The notes under the pieces: model-generated
What the model saw: the letters and a program-made list of their open reading frames with translations, nothing else
What the model was told of the DNA's origin: nothing
Database searches by the model: none
Part shown: piece after piece, positions 8,200 to 16,387 of the stretch
Layout of the letters: each line of letters opens with the position of its first letter
How positions within the stretch are numbered: position 1 is the first letter of the stretch
Origin: Chitinophagaceae bacterium UBA5175
Lineage (GTDB): Bacteria; Bacteroidota; Bacteroidia; Chitinophagales; Chitinophagaceae
Assembly: GCA_002413325.1 (NCBI GenBank)
Contig: DHWT01000047.1
Span: 1-17,856 of the forward strand
Reading direction: 5' to 3'
Length of the DNA: 17,856 nt
Program-made: the position numbers and the translations under genes

Positions 8200-8217
8200 T
8201 TTAATCATTTGATTAAA
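8200..8217. promoter_or_regulatory. Palindromic candidate operator for the TetR-family regulator
   Basis: A perfect inverted repeat, TTTAATCA-TT-TGATTAAA, with 8-base arms and a 2-base spacer. It sits 55 bases upstream of the regulator's ATG and three bases beyond the candidate -33 element. TetR-family dimers usually bind palindromes of about this size near their own promoter, so this is the natural operator candidate. Binding itself is inference. Confidence 0.5.
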
Positions 8218-8273
8218 CAGAAGCCAAAATAGGATCCTATCTATGCACCCCGGTTGCCCTGGTATTCAGTGGC

Positions 8274-8447
8274 TTATCGGAAAGATTCAGGTAAGGCAGC
8301 GGTGAGCAGGTGATTTCCGATTTCATGAATAAAGGCATACAGCGGCCCTGATTTCGATGAATTGGGGGTGGGTTTTAACAGGCGGGAAGGTCCTGGATAT
8401 TTAGGATCATTTTCCCTTATGCGCCCGTTAGCACAGGATTCAATCAT
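8274..8447 (-). CDS. Small open frame of 57 codons, hypothetical or decayed remnant
   Basis: Minus-strand frame from ATG 8447 to TAA 8276-8274 encoding 57 residues, beginning MIESCANGRIREN and ending LLTAALPESFR. The ATG lies six bases past the T-run of the terminator that closes the large repeat-protein gene, and is preceded by GGGGAA. By eye the stretch is richer in G and C than the promoter region beside it, which is unusual for spacer DNA here. I do not recognise the peptide; it has no signal peptide, membrane segment or known motif. It could be a small gene, the residue of a lost gene, or chance. Confidence 0.22.
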   Translation of the reverse strand: MIESCANGRIRENDPKYPGPSRLLKPTPNSSKSGPLYAFIHEIGNHLLTAALPESFR

Positions 8448-8453
8448 TTCCCC

Positions 8454-8482
8454 AAAAAAAATGACCCGCAGAAGCGGGTCAT
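8454..8482 (-). terminator. Intrinsic terminator of the PKD-repeat protein gene
   Basis: A perfect inverted repeat with 9-base arms (ATGACCCGC and GCGGGTCAT at 8461-8469 and 8474-8482) and a 4-base loop, GC-rich in the stem. On the minus strand it is followed by a run of eight T residues (8461-8454, the first shared with the stem end). It begins 22 bases after the stop codon of the 1475-residue gene. This is a textbook Rho-independent terminator and separates that gene from the exporter operon. Confidence 0.88.
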
Positions 8483-8504
8483 GATGAGTCCGAAAACCTG
8501 AATA

Positions 8505-11500
8505 TTAATTTTTAATAAACTTGGTTACCAGGGTTTTCCTGTTGGCAATCGTTATTTGTATGGTATACAAACCGGAAGCCAGCGTGCTGATATTTAGTGA
8601 ATTTATAATAAGATCTCCTGATTTTTCAGCTTCTGTAATCATTACAAGCCTGCCATTCATATCATATACATTTATTTTTACTGTACCTGTAATTGTACTC
8701 GTAATTTTTACATTTGTCATATCATGTGCCGGATTCGGATATACAAGTAACTGATCAGCTGCTAAACCGGCTTCAACAGTAAGTTTCATGGTGGCTGTTG
8801 AAGTAGCCCCGGCGTTATCTGTTACCGTTACCTGGAATTCATAATCTCCTGCCAGCAATCCGCTGATTGTAACCTGTGGACTGTTCATTGAAGAACTGTT
8901 TACTGTATTGGGTCCACCAATTTCCTGCCATTGGTAAGATTGGATGGTGCCCCCCGGGTCAGTGGATTGAGACGCATTGAGGGTGTAGTTATTTTGGGGT
9001 AAAGTGATCGTATCATTAATACCCGCATTTGCAACAGGTGGCTGATTCACTTTGGCAACTGCCGGGTTCACCGTTATGGCAACCTGGTCATTATTCGTCG
9101 CACCGTTATTATCAGTAACAACCAGTTGGAATACATACTGTCCAACAACCAGCTTGGAAACAGCCGGGGTGCTGGTATTTCCTCCTGCGATCACAGCGGT
9201 TGATGGTCCTGAAAGCTGGGTCCAGTTATATCCGGCAATCGTTCCGTCCGGATCAAAAGAACTGGTACCATTCAGTGAAAGGCTGTTTTGAGGCAAAACG
9301 ATGGTCTGATTGGATCCTGCATTGGCTACAGGCGACTGATTAGGAACGATAGTCTTAGGATTTACAATAACGGTAACCTGGTTCGCCGCCGTTGCGCCCC
9401 CGTTATCTGTTACTGTAAGCTCGAATATATACACTCCTATTTGTAAACCGGTAACTGACGGAGTTGCCGTATTCGAATTATTGATGGTAACGGATCCCGG
9501 GCCGGATACAGTTACCCAACTGTAAGCCGTGATCGTTCCATCCGGATCCGTAGATGCTGAGCCATCCAGGTTCACTGAATTAGCCGGGGCCGTAATGCTT
9601 TGATTTGGTCCGGCATTGGCCAGGGGGGGTATATTCGCTGCACCCATCACTATGATTTTTACCCGGGCACTGGAGCTGGCTCCGCTATTATCTGTTACCG
9701 TTAACTGATAAATGTATTGCCCGGCCACCAGTCCGCTTACGTTCAGGGTGGCAGTATTTGCCCCGCTTGTCGCCGGATTGTTTGGCCCGGAGATTCTGAT
9801 CCAGGTATAAGTACTGATCGTTCCGTCCGGGTCGAAGGACTTGGTTCCGTCCAGGGTTGTTGAATTCGCAGGTAAAGTCAGGCTGATGCCTGCTCCGGCA
9901 TCGGCGACGGGTGCCTGGTTAACTGCAGGATTCACCGTGATCTTAACAGAATCACTACCCGTGGCAGCATTGTTATCGGTCACTTTCAATATGAAGATAT
10001 AAACTCCGGCCTGCAGGTTATTCAGTGTATTTGTGGACGTATTGGCAAGACTTACAATTGAAGGACCCGATTTTTCCGTCCAGGTATAACTTATGATGGT
10101 TCCGGAAGACGCGGATGAACCGCTTCCGTCTATGGTAACACTATTGGTGGGGAGGGTAATGGTCTGATCCGCTCCTGCATTGGCAACCGGGGGCTGTATT
10201 CCGGAAGAGACAACGGAAATTTTTACACTTGCTTTCGCGGTAGCTCCCTGATTATCAGTTACTGTGAGTTCAAAAGTATAAAGGCCGGCCACGAGGTTTG
10301 CTGCTGTCGCTACAACCTGGGTTCCACCTGTAACCGTAGCCGTTGAAGGTCCGGAAAGCTGAGCCCAGCTATAGGATACAATACTACCGTCCGGATCAGA
10401 AGACAGGGATCCGTCCAGGCTGGTACTGTTTACAGGCAGGATGACTGATTTACTGGTCCCTGCATTGGCAACCGGTGGTATATTGGAGGCAGGATTCACT
10501 GTAACCGCAATACTGTCCAAATTAGATGCCCCGCTGTTATCCGTTACTTTTAAGGAGAATACATAGACCCCCTGTTGGAGTGCGGAAATACCGGTTGTTA
10601 CATTGGCTGGCGTTGTGATAGCAGCCGTTGAAGGTCCTGAAACCTGGCTCCATAGATAGGATGAAATGGTACCATCCGGGTCCTTTGATGCAGTTCCATT
10701 CAGATTTGCTACATTTGTGGGTAATGTGACCGAAATATTTGCTCCTGCGTTTGCGATCGGAGGCAGATTTGCGGGAGCAGCATTTACGATCACTTTGATA
10801 GTATCCAGCGCTATCGCCCCTAAATTATCCGTCACTTTCAGCTGGAATGAATACAAACCCGCCGTCAGGTTGTTGACAACTGTGCTGGCCTGTATGGTAT
10901 TGCCTATAGTAAACTGGGTTGGGCCACTAATTTTAGTCCATAGATAAGATGCGATAGAGCCATCCGGGTCACTGGAAGCGCTTCCGTTAATAGTAACGGA
11001 ATTTGTTGGCAAAGTGATATTCTGGTCTGGACCTGCATTAGCAATGGGGGGCTGGTTTGCAACCGGTGGGTTTACAGTTACCATCATAGTATCTGTCCCG
11101 ATGGCTCCCAGATTATCAGTAACTGCTAAAATATATAAATAAACACCCTGTACAAGTCCCGTGATATTTGTATTCGCTGTGGCGGGTGAAGTGATGACAT
11201 CGCCGGCAGGACCGGACAATTTTGACCAGGCATATGAAGCGATTGTTCCGTCCGCATCCGTTCCGGATCCTGCAAGCGAAACGGTAGAAGTAGGAAGCTG
11301 GATGATCTGATCGACACCTGCATTGGCCTTTGGCGGCTGGTTTACCGGGCCACCGGTTCCGACCACAATATTGCTCCTTAATAAATAACTTCCATCAGCA
11401 TTTCTGCCATTAATGTTTATGATGAGGGGCGCTTTGTAATTAACAGGATCCCTTACTATCAAATACATGCTGTATGTGCCCGCCGGAATAGATGATAATG

Positions 11501-12932
11501 TAAAATTATCAGAAGCGGCCGTTGGGCTTGCCTGAGGCAGAAAAAACTTGGGCTTAAATGCCGAATTTCCTGTCCAAACAACGGTACCATCGCTTTTTCT
11601 TAATTCATAAACCACATTCCAGTTTTCATACACCGGCGCCACACCGATATTCTGCCAGTTCAGCGTCAGGTTGAATACACTGCCACTTGTGAGAGTGGTA
11701 GTCATGTTTCCCCCCGTTAATATCAGGCGGAATCCGCTAAGTTTTGAAGCTGCCATTACATTCGCCTGGAGCGCAGGATCCGATGTATTGGGGTAATTTC
11801 CATTTCCAAAGGAAGTAGCGTGATATAGTTTTATTTCATTTGGAAGATCGCATTGCTGACTTCCGCAACTGCTGATATTGGTCATTGAATTGTCCGGCTC
11901 ACCCACTACCGGAGCATACTTATATTTATTCATTATAATTGGAGCAAAGGACACAGAACCTGAACCGGGATTGTACGAGCCTGGATTTTTATCAAGGATA
12001 TTCGATTCTCCGGGATCGCCCCAATTGTCCCTTCGCCATCCGATCTGTCCCCATGCATTTGTTCTTGTCAGGGCATAATAGGAAACGTCGGCAGGCATTA
12101 ACGAAGCACCTCCCGGGTCATAAGCTCCTGCCATGATCACATTGGGATAATTGGGAAACGCGGCGAGATTCATATCTATTAATGCCTTCAGGGTTGCAGA
12201 AGTTGCTTTTCTGCCGGTAGGTTCCGTACCGTACCAGGGCCAGGTATGCCACTCACCAAAATCACCGTACCCCCTGATATCTATATAATAAATCACATCC
12301 CTGTAGTTTTTCCCGTTATGTGAACCAGAGGCAATATGGGCCGCAACTGCATTCAGTAATGCCTGATATCTTGCCAGATAATTTGGACTGTTCCAGTTTG
12401 GAACCCATAACCCCCCTGCACTATAATACCAGTCCCGACTATTTGATGCCTCCGCCTGCATTAAATTATGAAGATATGGGGGGTATGTTAATCCACTAAT
12501 CCCGCCAAGCGTATTACAGGCAGAACACATGGGCATTAATCCAAAAGAAAACATCTGCCCGGCATCTATAGCAGCATTTATTTGTTGGTCAAATTTTGTC
12601 CAGCTGTATACGCCTTGCGAAGTTTCCAATTCAACTCCCCAGTCGAACCGGTAATAAGCATTCAGGCCTTTTGTATTACCTGACGGAACCATAACGCCAC
12701 CTCCCGATTGATTGTTCCATGAAACACCGTTCCAATTCTCCACCCCGCGGCCGGGTGTGATTAAATCCGTATTACTTAAAGGAATCTGCGTAAAAGAGAA
12801 GGCACTCGTTTGTGAATAACTGGAAAAACGCGAAGAAATCAGTAAACAGAGGATGATTAAAATTTGGTTGGTCTTCCTTATACTGAAGTTGGAACTTATT
12901 AAGTTCCGGGCTCTGTAGAATTTAATTCCCAT
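8505..12932 (-). CDS. Large secreted protein: putative glycosidase-like (DUF4832-type) region, nine PKD-like repeats, T9SS sorting domain
   Basis: A 1475-residue exported protein. Residues 1-41 are a signal peptide with a long basic n-region and hydrophobic core (ILIILCLLISS) ending SYSQ. Residues about 50-395 look like a TIM-barrel carbohydrate-active fold followed by a DUF4832-like segment: ITPGRGVENW, YYRFDWGVELETSQGVYSW, RGYGDFGEWHTWPWYG with Glu227, and PVVGEPDNS with Glu345. Residues about 400-525 form a beta-rich domain (LNWQNIGVAPVYENWNV). Nine PKD-like repeats of 93-98 residues occupy 531-1388, each opening with a PP/AP-x-A-x-AG motif and carrying W-x(4)-GP and TDN. Residues about 1396-1475 match a T9SS type A sorting domain (LLVYPNPA, NVYDMNGRLV, SGLYTIQI, final KFIKN). 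The protein is probably exported by T9SS and anchored to or released from the surface, with the repeats as a stalk. Substrate and activity are unproven. It lies next to the glycan cluster but has its own long upstream gap. Confidence 0.88.
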   Translation of the reverse strand: MGIKFYRARNLISSNFSIRKTNQILIILCLLISSRFSSYSQTSAFSFTQIPLSNTDLITPGRGVENWNGVSWNNQSGGGVMVPSGNTKGLNAYYRFDWGVELETSQGVYSWTKFDQQINAAIDAGQMFSFGLMPMCSACNTLGGISGLTYPPYLHNLMQAEASNSRDWYYSAGGLWVPNWNSPNYLARYQALLNAVAAHIASGSHNGKNYRDVIYYIDIRGYGDFGEWHTWPWYGTEPTGRKATSATLKALIDMNLAAFPNYPNVIMAGAYDPGGASLMPADVSYYALTRTNAWGQIGWRRDNWGDPGESNILDKNPGSYNPGSGSVSFAPIIMNKYKYAPVVGEPDNSMTNISSCGSQQCDLPNEIKLYHATSFGNGNYPNTSDPALQANVMAASKLSGFRLILTGGNMTTTLTSGSVFNLTLNWQNIGVAPVYENWNVVYELRKSDGTVVWTGNSAFKPKFFLPQASPTAASDNFTLSSIPAGTYSMYLIVRDPVNYKAPLIININGRNADGSYLLRSNIVVGTGGPVNQPPKANAGVDQIIQLPTSTVSLAGSGTDADGTIASYAWSKLSGPAGDVITSPATANTNITGLVQGVYLYILAVTDNLGAIGTDTMMVTVNPPVANQPPIANAGPDQNITLPTNSVTINGSASSDPDGSIASYLWTKISGPTQFTIGNTIQASTVVNNLTAGLYSFQLKVTDNLGAIALDTIKVIVNAAPANLPPIANAGANISVTLPTNVANLNGTASKDPDGTISSYLWSQVSGPSTAAITTPANVTTGISALQQGVYVFSLKVTDNSGASNLDSIAVTVNPASNIPPVANAGTSKSVILPVNSTSLDGSLSSDPDGSIVSYSWAQLSGPSTATVTGGTQVVATAANLVAGLYTFELTVTDNQGATAKASVKISVVSSGIQPPVANAGADQTITLPTNSVTIDGSGSSASSGTIISYTWTEKSGPSIVSLANTSTNTLNNLQAGVYIFILKVTDNNAATGSDSVKITVNPAVNQAPVADAGAGISLTLPANSTTLDGTKSFDPDGTISTYTWIRISGPNNPATSGANTATLNVSGLVAGQYIYQLTVTDNSGASSSARVKIIVMGAANIPPLANAGPNQSITAPANSVNLDGSASTDPDGTITAYSWVTVSGPGSVTINNSNTATPSVTGLQIGVYIFELTVTDNGGATAANQVTVIVNPKTIVPNQSPVANAGSNQTIVLPQNSLSLNGTSSFDPDGTIAGYNWTQLSGPSTAVIAGGNTSTPAVSKLVVGQYVFQLVVTDNNGATNNDQVAITVNPAVAKVNQPPVANAGINDTITLPQNNYTLNASQSTDPGGTIQSYQWQEIGGPNTVNSSSMNSPQVTISGLLAGDYEFQVTVTDNAGATSTATMKLTVEAGLAADQLLVYPNPAHDMTNVKITSTITGTVKINVYDMNGRLVMITEAEKSGDLIINSLNISTLASGLYTIQITIANRKTLVTKFIKN
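8769..11342 (-). repeat. Nine tandem PKD-like domain repeats, about 285 bases each
   Basis: Repeat starts on the minus strand are near 11342, 11057, 10769, 10484, 10199, 9920, 9635, 9341 and 9047. Each encodes 93-98 residues. The units share the opening N-x-P-P-x-A-N-A-G, a middle D-P-D-G-[TS]-I, W-x(4)-G-P and the late TDN-x-GA. DNA similarity is patchy: the segment for DPDG reads like ccgtccggatc or ccatccgggtc on the plus strand at about 280-290-base intervals. The units have diverged, so the array looks old. Repeat 5 lacks DPDG, repeat 1 has DADG and repeat 9 has DPGG. Confidence 0.9.
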
Positions 12933-13248
12933 AGCGCTGGATATTGGATTGAGGAATATGTATGATAAGAAACTAAAAGCTCTTTCTTATTCCGTATTTG
13001 AAGTCAAATTTCTTGCCAAAATCCGGGTCAGGAAACCATCAATTCCGGTATAACTGGCTATAAACGAATTAATTTATTGATTTCTAGCGTATAATAAGTA
13101 ATCCACATTTGAGGATAACCCATAATATTTATTCACGTCAATTTTATCCTAAAATGGGAATGATATGTCTGAATTAATTTATCCAGATTTACAAAATAAG
13201 TAGATCTAAATTTGGTTTTATGAAAATTAATGCTATCGATTATTTTTC
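12933..13248. other. AT-rich intergenic region upstream of the PKD-repeat gene
   Basis: No coding frame is evident in these 316 bases, which lie between the stop of the WecG-like gene and the start of the large secreted protein, both on the minus strand. It presumably carries the promoter and leader for the latter. I see no convincing terminator for the glycan cluster and no promoter with proper TTTG / TAnnTTTG spacing. The 12-base word gaattaatttat occurs twice, at 13066-13077 and 13171-13182. Confidence 0.5.
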
Positions 13249-14037
13249 TTATAAACTTTCTTCCGGATCTGTCGTTTCTTCGGGTATATTTTTGCCAATC
13301 CGGAATTTTTCTCTCAATAATAAGTAAAGAAATAATGAATTGGTCGTTGCATACCGTTTAAACAATCTCCGGGGTTCCTGACCCAAACGATAAAGCCATT
13401 CCAATCCGGACTTCTGCATCCAAATCGGTGCTCTTTTATAAACACCCGCCAAAACCGGAAGCGCTGCCCCGATCCCAATCGTTATTCCATGAATTCTGTT
13501 TTGCATGGAAGCCATCCATTTTTCCTGTTTTGGGCAACCCAGGACGACAAAAATCAATCTGGCCCCGGATTCGTTGAACATCTGAATAATTTCTTCGTCC
13601 TCCAGTGCAGTCAGGGGTCTAAAAGGAGGGCTGTATATTTTTGCCAGGACAAGACCGGGGTATTTCTTTTCAAAATAGATCCTCGCCTTGTCCAGCATTT
13701 CCTGCGCCCCTCCATAAATACCAACGGGAATTTTCTGCCGCTCGGCGGCAATCAGCAGATCTGACAGCAAATCCATTCCCGCCACCCGGTCCTGCTTAAT
13801 TCCAAATAAAAATCTTAACGCCCACCTGAGCGGTATTCCGTCCGGAGTTACCAGACTCGCACGATTTAAAATCTGGGTAAACCGGTCTGAATGGTACGCT
13901 TCCATGAGCATGTGGACATTTGCAACACACACATAGCCGGAATAGCCTTCAGAAGAAGCCTGTGAGATAATAGTTTCAACAAAAGATGAATAATCTCCCA
14001 GATTTATATTAACACCAAACAATTTCTTCCTTCTCAT
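13249..14037 (-). CDS. WecG/TagA/CpsF family (GT26) glycosyltransferase
   Basis: A 262-residue membrane-associated glycosyltransferase. Family landmarks are visible in order: ANVHMLMEA at 39-47, TPDGIPL with Asp66 (the position of the proposed catalytic Asp in this family), RVAGMDLL at 84-91, GIYGGA at 106-111, LGCPKQEKWM at 166-175, GIGAALPVLAG at 188-198, RAPIWMQKSGLEWLYRL at 202-218 and EPRRLFKRY at 221-229. Members add an N-acetylmannosamine(-uronic) or related sugar to a lipid-linked acceptor at the cytoplasmic face of the inner membrane. The amphipathic C-terminal part (WLYRL...RLFKRY) is thought to contact membrane. It is the last visible gene of the glycan cluster, 85 bases after the preceding GT4 gene. 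Donor and acceptor cannot be deduced. Confidence 0.92.
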   Translation of the reverse strand: MRRKKLFGVNINLGDYSSFVETIISQASSEGYSGYVCVANVHMLMEAYHSDRFTQILNRASLVTPDGIPLRWALRFLFGIKQDRVAGMDLLSDLLIAAERQKIPVGIYGGAQEMLDKARIYFEKKYPGLVLAKIYSPPFRPLTALEDEEIIQMFNESGARLIFVVLGCPKQEKWMASMQNRIHGITIGIGAALPVLAGVYKRAPIWMQKSGLEWLYRLGQEPRRLFKRYATTNSLFLYLLLREKFRIGKNIPEETTDPEESL

Positions 14038-14122
14038 GAATGCTTCAATTAGATGATGATTGCGTTTTTTATCAGCCCGGACTTAACTGCTCAGGTTCTC
14101 ATCCGTCCGAAGTTTTACGAAA

Positions 14123-15301
14123 TCATATCATACCGGATGTATTATTTATTACAGACTGGTAAATATTTAAAAGTTGTATGCGGTTCTTAAGGGGTGTATA
14201 TAGATTTTCATAGGTTGAAATACAATTTTTCCTGTATTGTTCCTTTCCGGCCTCGTTCAGGTTTTTCCAGAAATCCAGCCGGTTACGCAGGGAATTCTTA
14301 TCATCCGCTTTAAATAACAATCCGGTTACCCCTTCGCGGACGAGTTCCGTTGGAGACCCTATATCAGAAGCAATTACAGGACAACCCGCGGAGAAAGCCT
14401 CTGTAATTACCAGCCCGAATGTTTCAAAACATATCGAGGGAAAAATCAGGGCCGTGCTGGCGCTCAAAGCTGCTTTTACACCTTCTTTACTGAGGTTGCC
14501 GACATATTGAATATTGGAATTCCCGGAGCAGGTTTCCCTTATCATATCCGATAAAGGTCCGCTGCCGGCAATAACCAGTTCATGAGGGCTGTTTTTAAAT
14601 GCCTCAAGTAAAACATGAATGCCTTTTTCTTCCGATAAGCGACCGATAAACGAAAAATGACTGCCTCTTTTAGCAGGTAAAACGACCGTATTAACTGAAA
14701 AGTTTGGCTTTACAGCAAACTTTTCCGGAGGCAGGTCCAGGTAACTTTTATTTTCGGTGAATAATTTTTTAACCGAACCCGTAGGCACTATATACAGGTC
14801 CACTTTATGCCAGGTTCCTAATTTTTTGTGAAAGTAAACTACAAAAGCCATCCAGAAACTTTGGAAAAAAGAATTGTGGTATACTTTTTTTTGAACAGCC
14901 AGCCAGGGAAATCCCCTTTTATCAATACTGCCGGTAAATAGTTTGCCCTTATGCACTAAAGTAGCAGAAGGGCAAAGAAGGCGGTAATTGGGTACATTGA
15001 TAACAACCCGGACTCCCAGTTTTTTTGCCACCCGAATGATTATGGGTCCTGTAGCATAATGCCAGTTATATATCTGGATAATATCCGGTTTAAACCGGAA
15101 AATGATCCGCTTTACCTTCCCTGCTACACTGATATTCCAGATTGACAGGAGGAATTGAACAGCTCCCCTCCAGCCGGTTAAATTGCGAAAAGTAATTGCT
15201 CTTACATCCTCTGTTTGTTTCAATAGTTCAAACTCCTGTTCAAATACCTCATCTTCCCCTCCCCTTAACCTGTAATAACTGTGAATAAGGATTATTTTCA
15301 C
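14123..15301 (-). CDS. GT4-family glycosyltransferase, GTG start
   Basis: A 392-residue GT-B fold glycosyltransferase of family 4. The N-terminal acceptor domain opens with KIILIHSYYRLRGGEDEVFEQE, typical of this family. The C-terminal donor domain shows FIGRLSEEKGI at 218-227, VIAGSGPL at 243-250, and the EX7E motif at Glu293 to Glu301 (ETFGLVITE), followed by SAGCPVIASDIGSPTELV. It would transfer a nucleotide-activated sugar to the growing lipid-linked glycan on the cytoplasmic side. The start codon is GTG at 15301, two bases after the preceding gene's TAA, implying translational coupling. No nearby in-frame ATG fits better, since KIILIHSYY is the expected first beta strand. Sugar specificity is unknown. 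Confidence 0.9.
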   Translation of the reverse strand: MKIILIHSYYRLRGGEDEVFEQEFELLKQTEDVRAITFRNLTGWRGAVQFLLSIWNISVAGKVKRIIFRFKPDIIQIYNWHYATGPIIIRVAKKLGVRVVINVPNYRLLCPSATLVHKGKLFTGSIDKRGFPWLAVQKKVYHNSFFQSFWMAFVVYFHKKLGTWHKVDLYIVPTGSVKKLFTENKSYLDLPPEKFAVKPNFSVNTVVLPAKRGSHFSFIGRLSEEKGIHVLLEAFKNSPHELVIAGSGPLSDMIRETCSGNSNIQYVGNLSKEGVKAALSASTALIFPSICFETFGLVITEAFSAGCPVIASDIGSPTELVREGVTGLLFKADDKNSLRNRLDFWKNLNEAGKEQYRKNCISTYENLYTPLKNRIQLLNIYQSVINNTSGMI

Positions 15302-15303
15302 GA

Positions 15304-16326
15304 TTATTTAATTATGCTGTTAATATCACTTATCAGAGCCGCGGCAATTTTATCGGAGCGAAAGATTTCTGCAGAGCACAATGCATTTTTAGAAAACCGG
15401 TCATAATCATTTAATATTCTGTAGATACATTCCATATACTCATCATCGGCAAAGGTAACCGGCAGTAAAAAACCGTTTACATTATTCTTTATAATCCGGG
15501 CAATGTCACCAACATCTGTTGAAATTACAGGAACTCCTACCGAAAGAGCCTCTGCAATAGCCATTGGCATTCCCTCCAGCGAAGAAGCCATCAAAAGAAT
15601 TTTTTTGGTAGAATTTGCTTCCACCATATCTTCATTTTTCAATTCTCCAAGAAAAATTATTTTATTCTCCAAGCCTAAGATAGAAACAAGTTTTTTCAGT
15701 GTGCCTTCAAGAGTACCGGTACCGGCAATATAAAACGGGTTTTCATTTTGAACCGACTCCGGAAGCCCTGCATACATTCTTATCAGCCTGTCTATATTTT
15801 TGACCTTCTCCAGCCGCCCTGAAAAAACCAATCCGCTTCGTTCTGAATTGACCTTTATTTTTACCGAATGTAATACGGGGTTGAAAATTTTTGGAATTCC
15901 TTTTCGTTCAACACCTACCGTATACATCAGGCTTGCTGTTCTTATTATACGTTGTTCCATCCGGTCAAATACCGATTTAAAATATTTGCCGTACCAATAC
16001 CTGGAATGCGACATTGGATTGGAATTCCCATGGAAAATATGGATAAAGGGGATTTTACCGAACGAAACTATATAGGACCCTTCAGGAACGTGAGATAAAA
16101 TAACATCACAACCGTTTAACTGCTTTTTTTTCCCAAGCAGGTATAAAAGAAATATAAATCTTTGAGGAATGACTTTAATGCTTTCCAGCCAACCGGGAAG
16201 CACCATATAGCTAACATCAAATTCTTCCTGCATAAACGGATCCAGGTTCTTGATGAAAGGGGCAACTCCGCCATAAGACATTTTTATAGAAATGCTGTTA
16301 ACAATACCTAGCCTACGTTTTCCCAT
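15304..16326 (-). CDS. GT4-family glycosyltransferase
   Basis: A 340-residue retaining glycosyltransferase with a short, divergent N-terminal domain (LGIVNSISIKMSYGGVAPFIKNL, with the glycine-rich loop near residue 19) and a clearer GT4 C-terminal domain: LVFSGRLEKVKNIDRLI at 166-182, YIAGTGTLEG at 199-208, FLGELKNEDM at 225-234, and the EX7E motif at Glu251 to Glu259 (EGMPMAIAE), followed by LSVGVPVISTDVGDI. The start is ATG at 16326. It ends two bases before the GTG of the next GT4 gene, so the two enzymes probably act on one product in successive steps. The preceding epimerase gene ends 73 bases upstream. Confidence 0.9.
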   Translation of the reverse strand: MGKRRLGIVNSISIKMSYGGVAPFIKNLDPFMQEEFDVSYMVLPGWLESIKVIPQRFIFLLYLLGKKKQLNGCDVILSHVPEGSYIVSFGKIPFIHIFHGNSNPMSHSRYWYGKYFKSVFDRMEQRIIRTASLMYTVGVERKGIPKIFNPVLHSVKIKVNSERSGLVFSGRLEKVKNIDRLIRMYAGLPESVQNENPFYIAGTGTLEGTLKKLVSILGLENKIIFLGELKNEDMVEANSTKKILLMASSLEGMPMAIAEALSVGVPVISTDVGDIARIIKNNVNGFLLPVTFADDEYMECIYRILNDYDRFSKNALCSAEIFRSDKIAAALISDINSIIK

Positions 16327-16387
16327 TTTTTCAATTTAATCGCATTCCGTATGAAACCTGACGTTTCCGGAATTGCATTGGGTACCC

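Noticed and set aside
10666..10947. Plus-strand open frame of 93 codons within the repeat array
   Set aside because: It is opposite strongly conserved PKD repeats; its amino-acid pattern is a shadow of the repeated codons.
8769..11342. Regularly spaced repeats as a CRISPR array or satellite
   Set aside because: The period of about 285 bases is in frame and encodes PKD-like domains with diverged DNA, so it is protein repetition.
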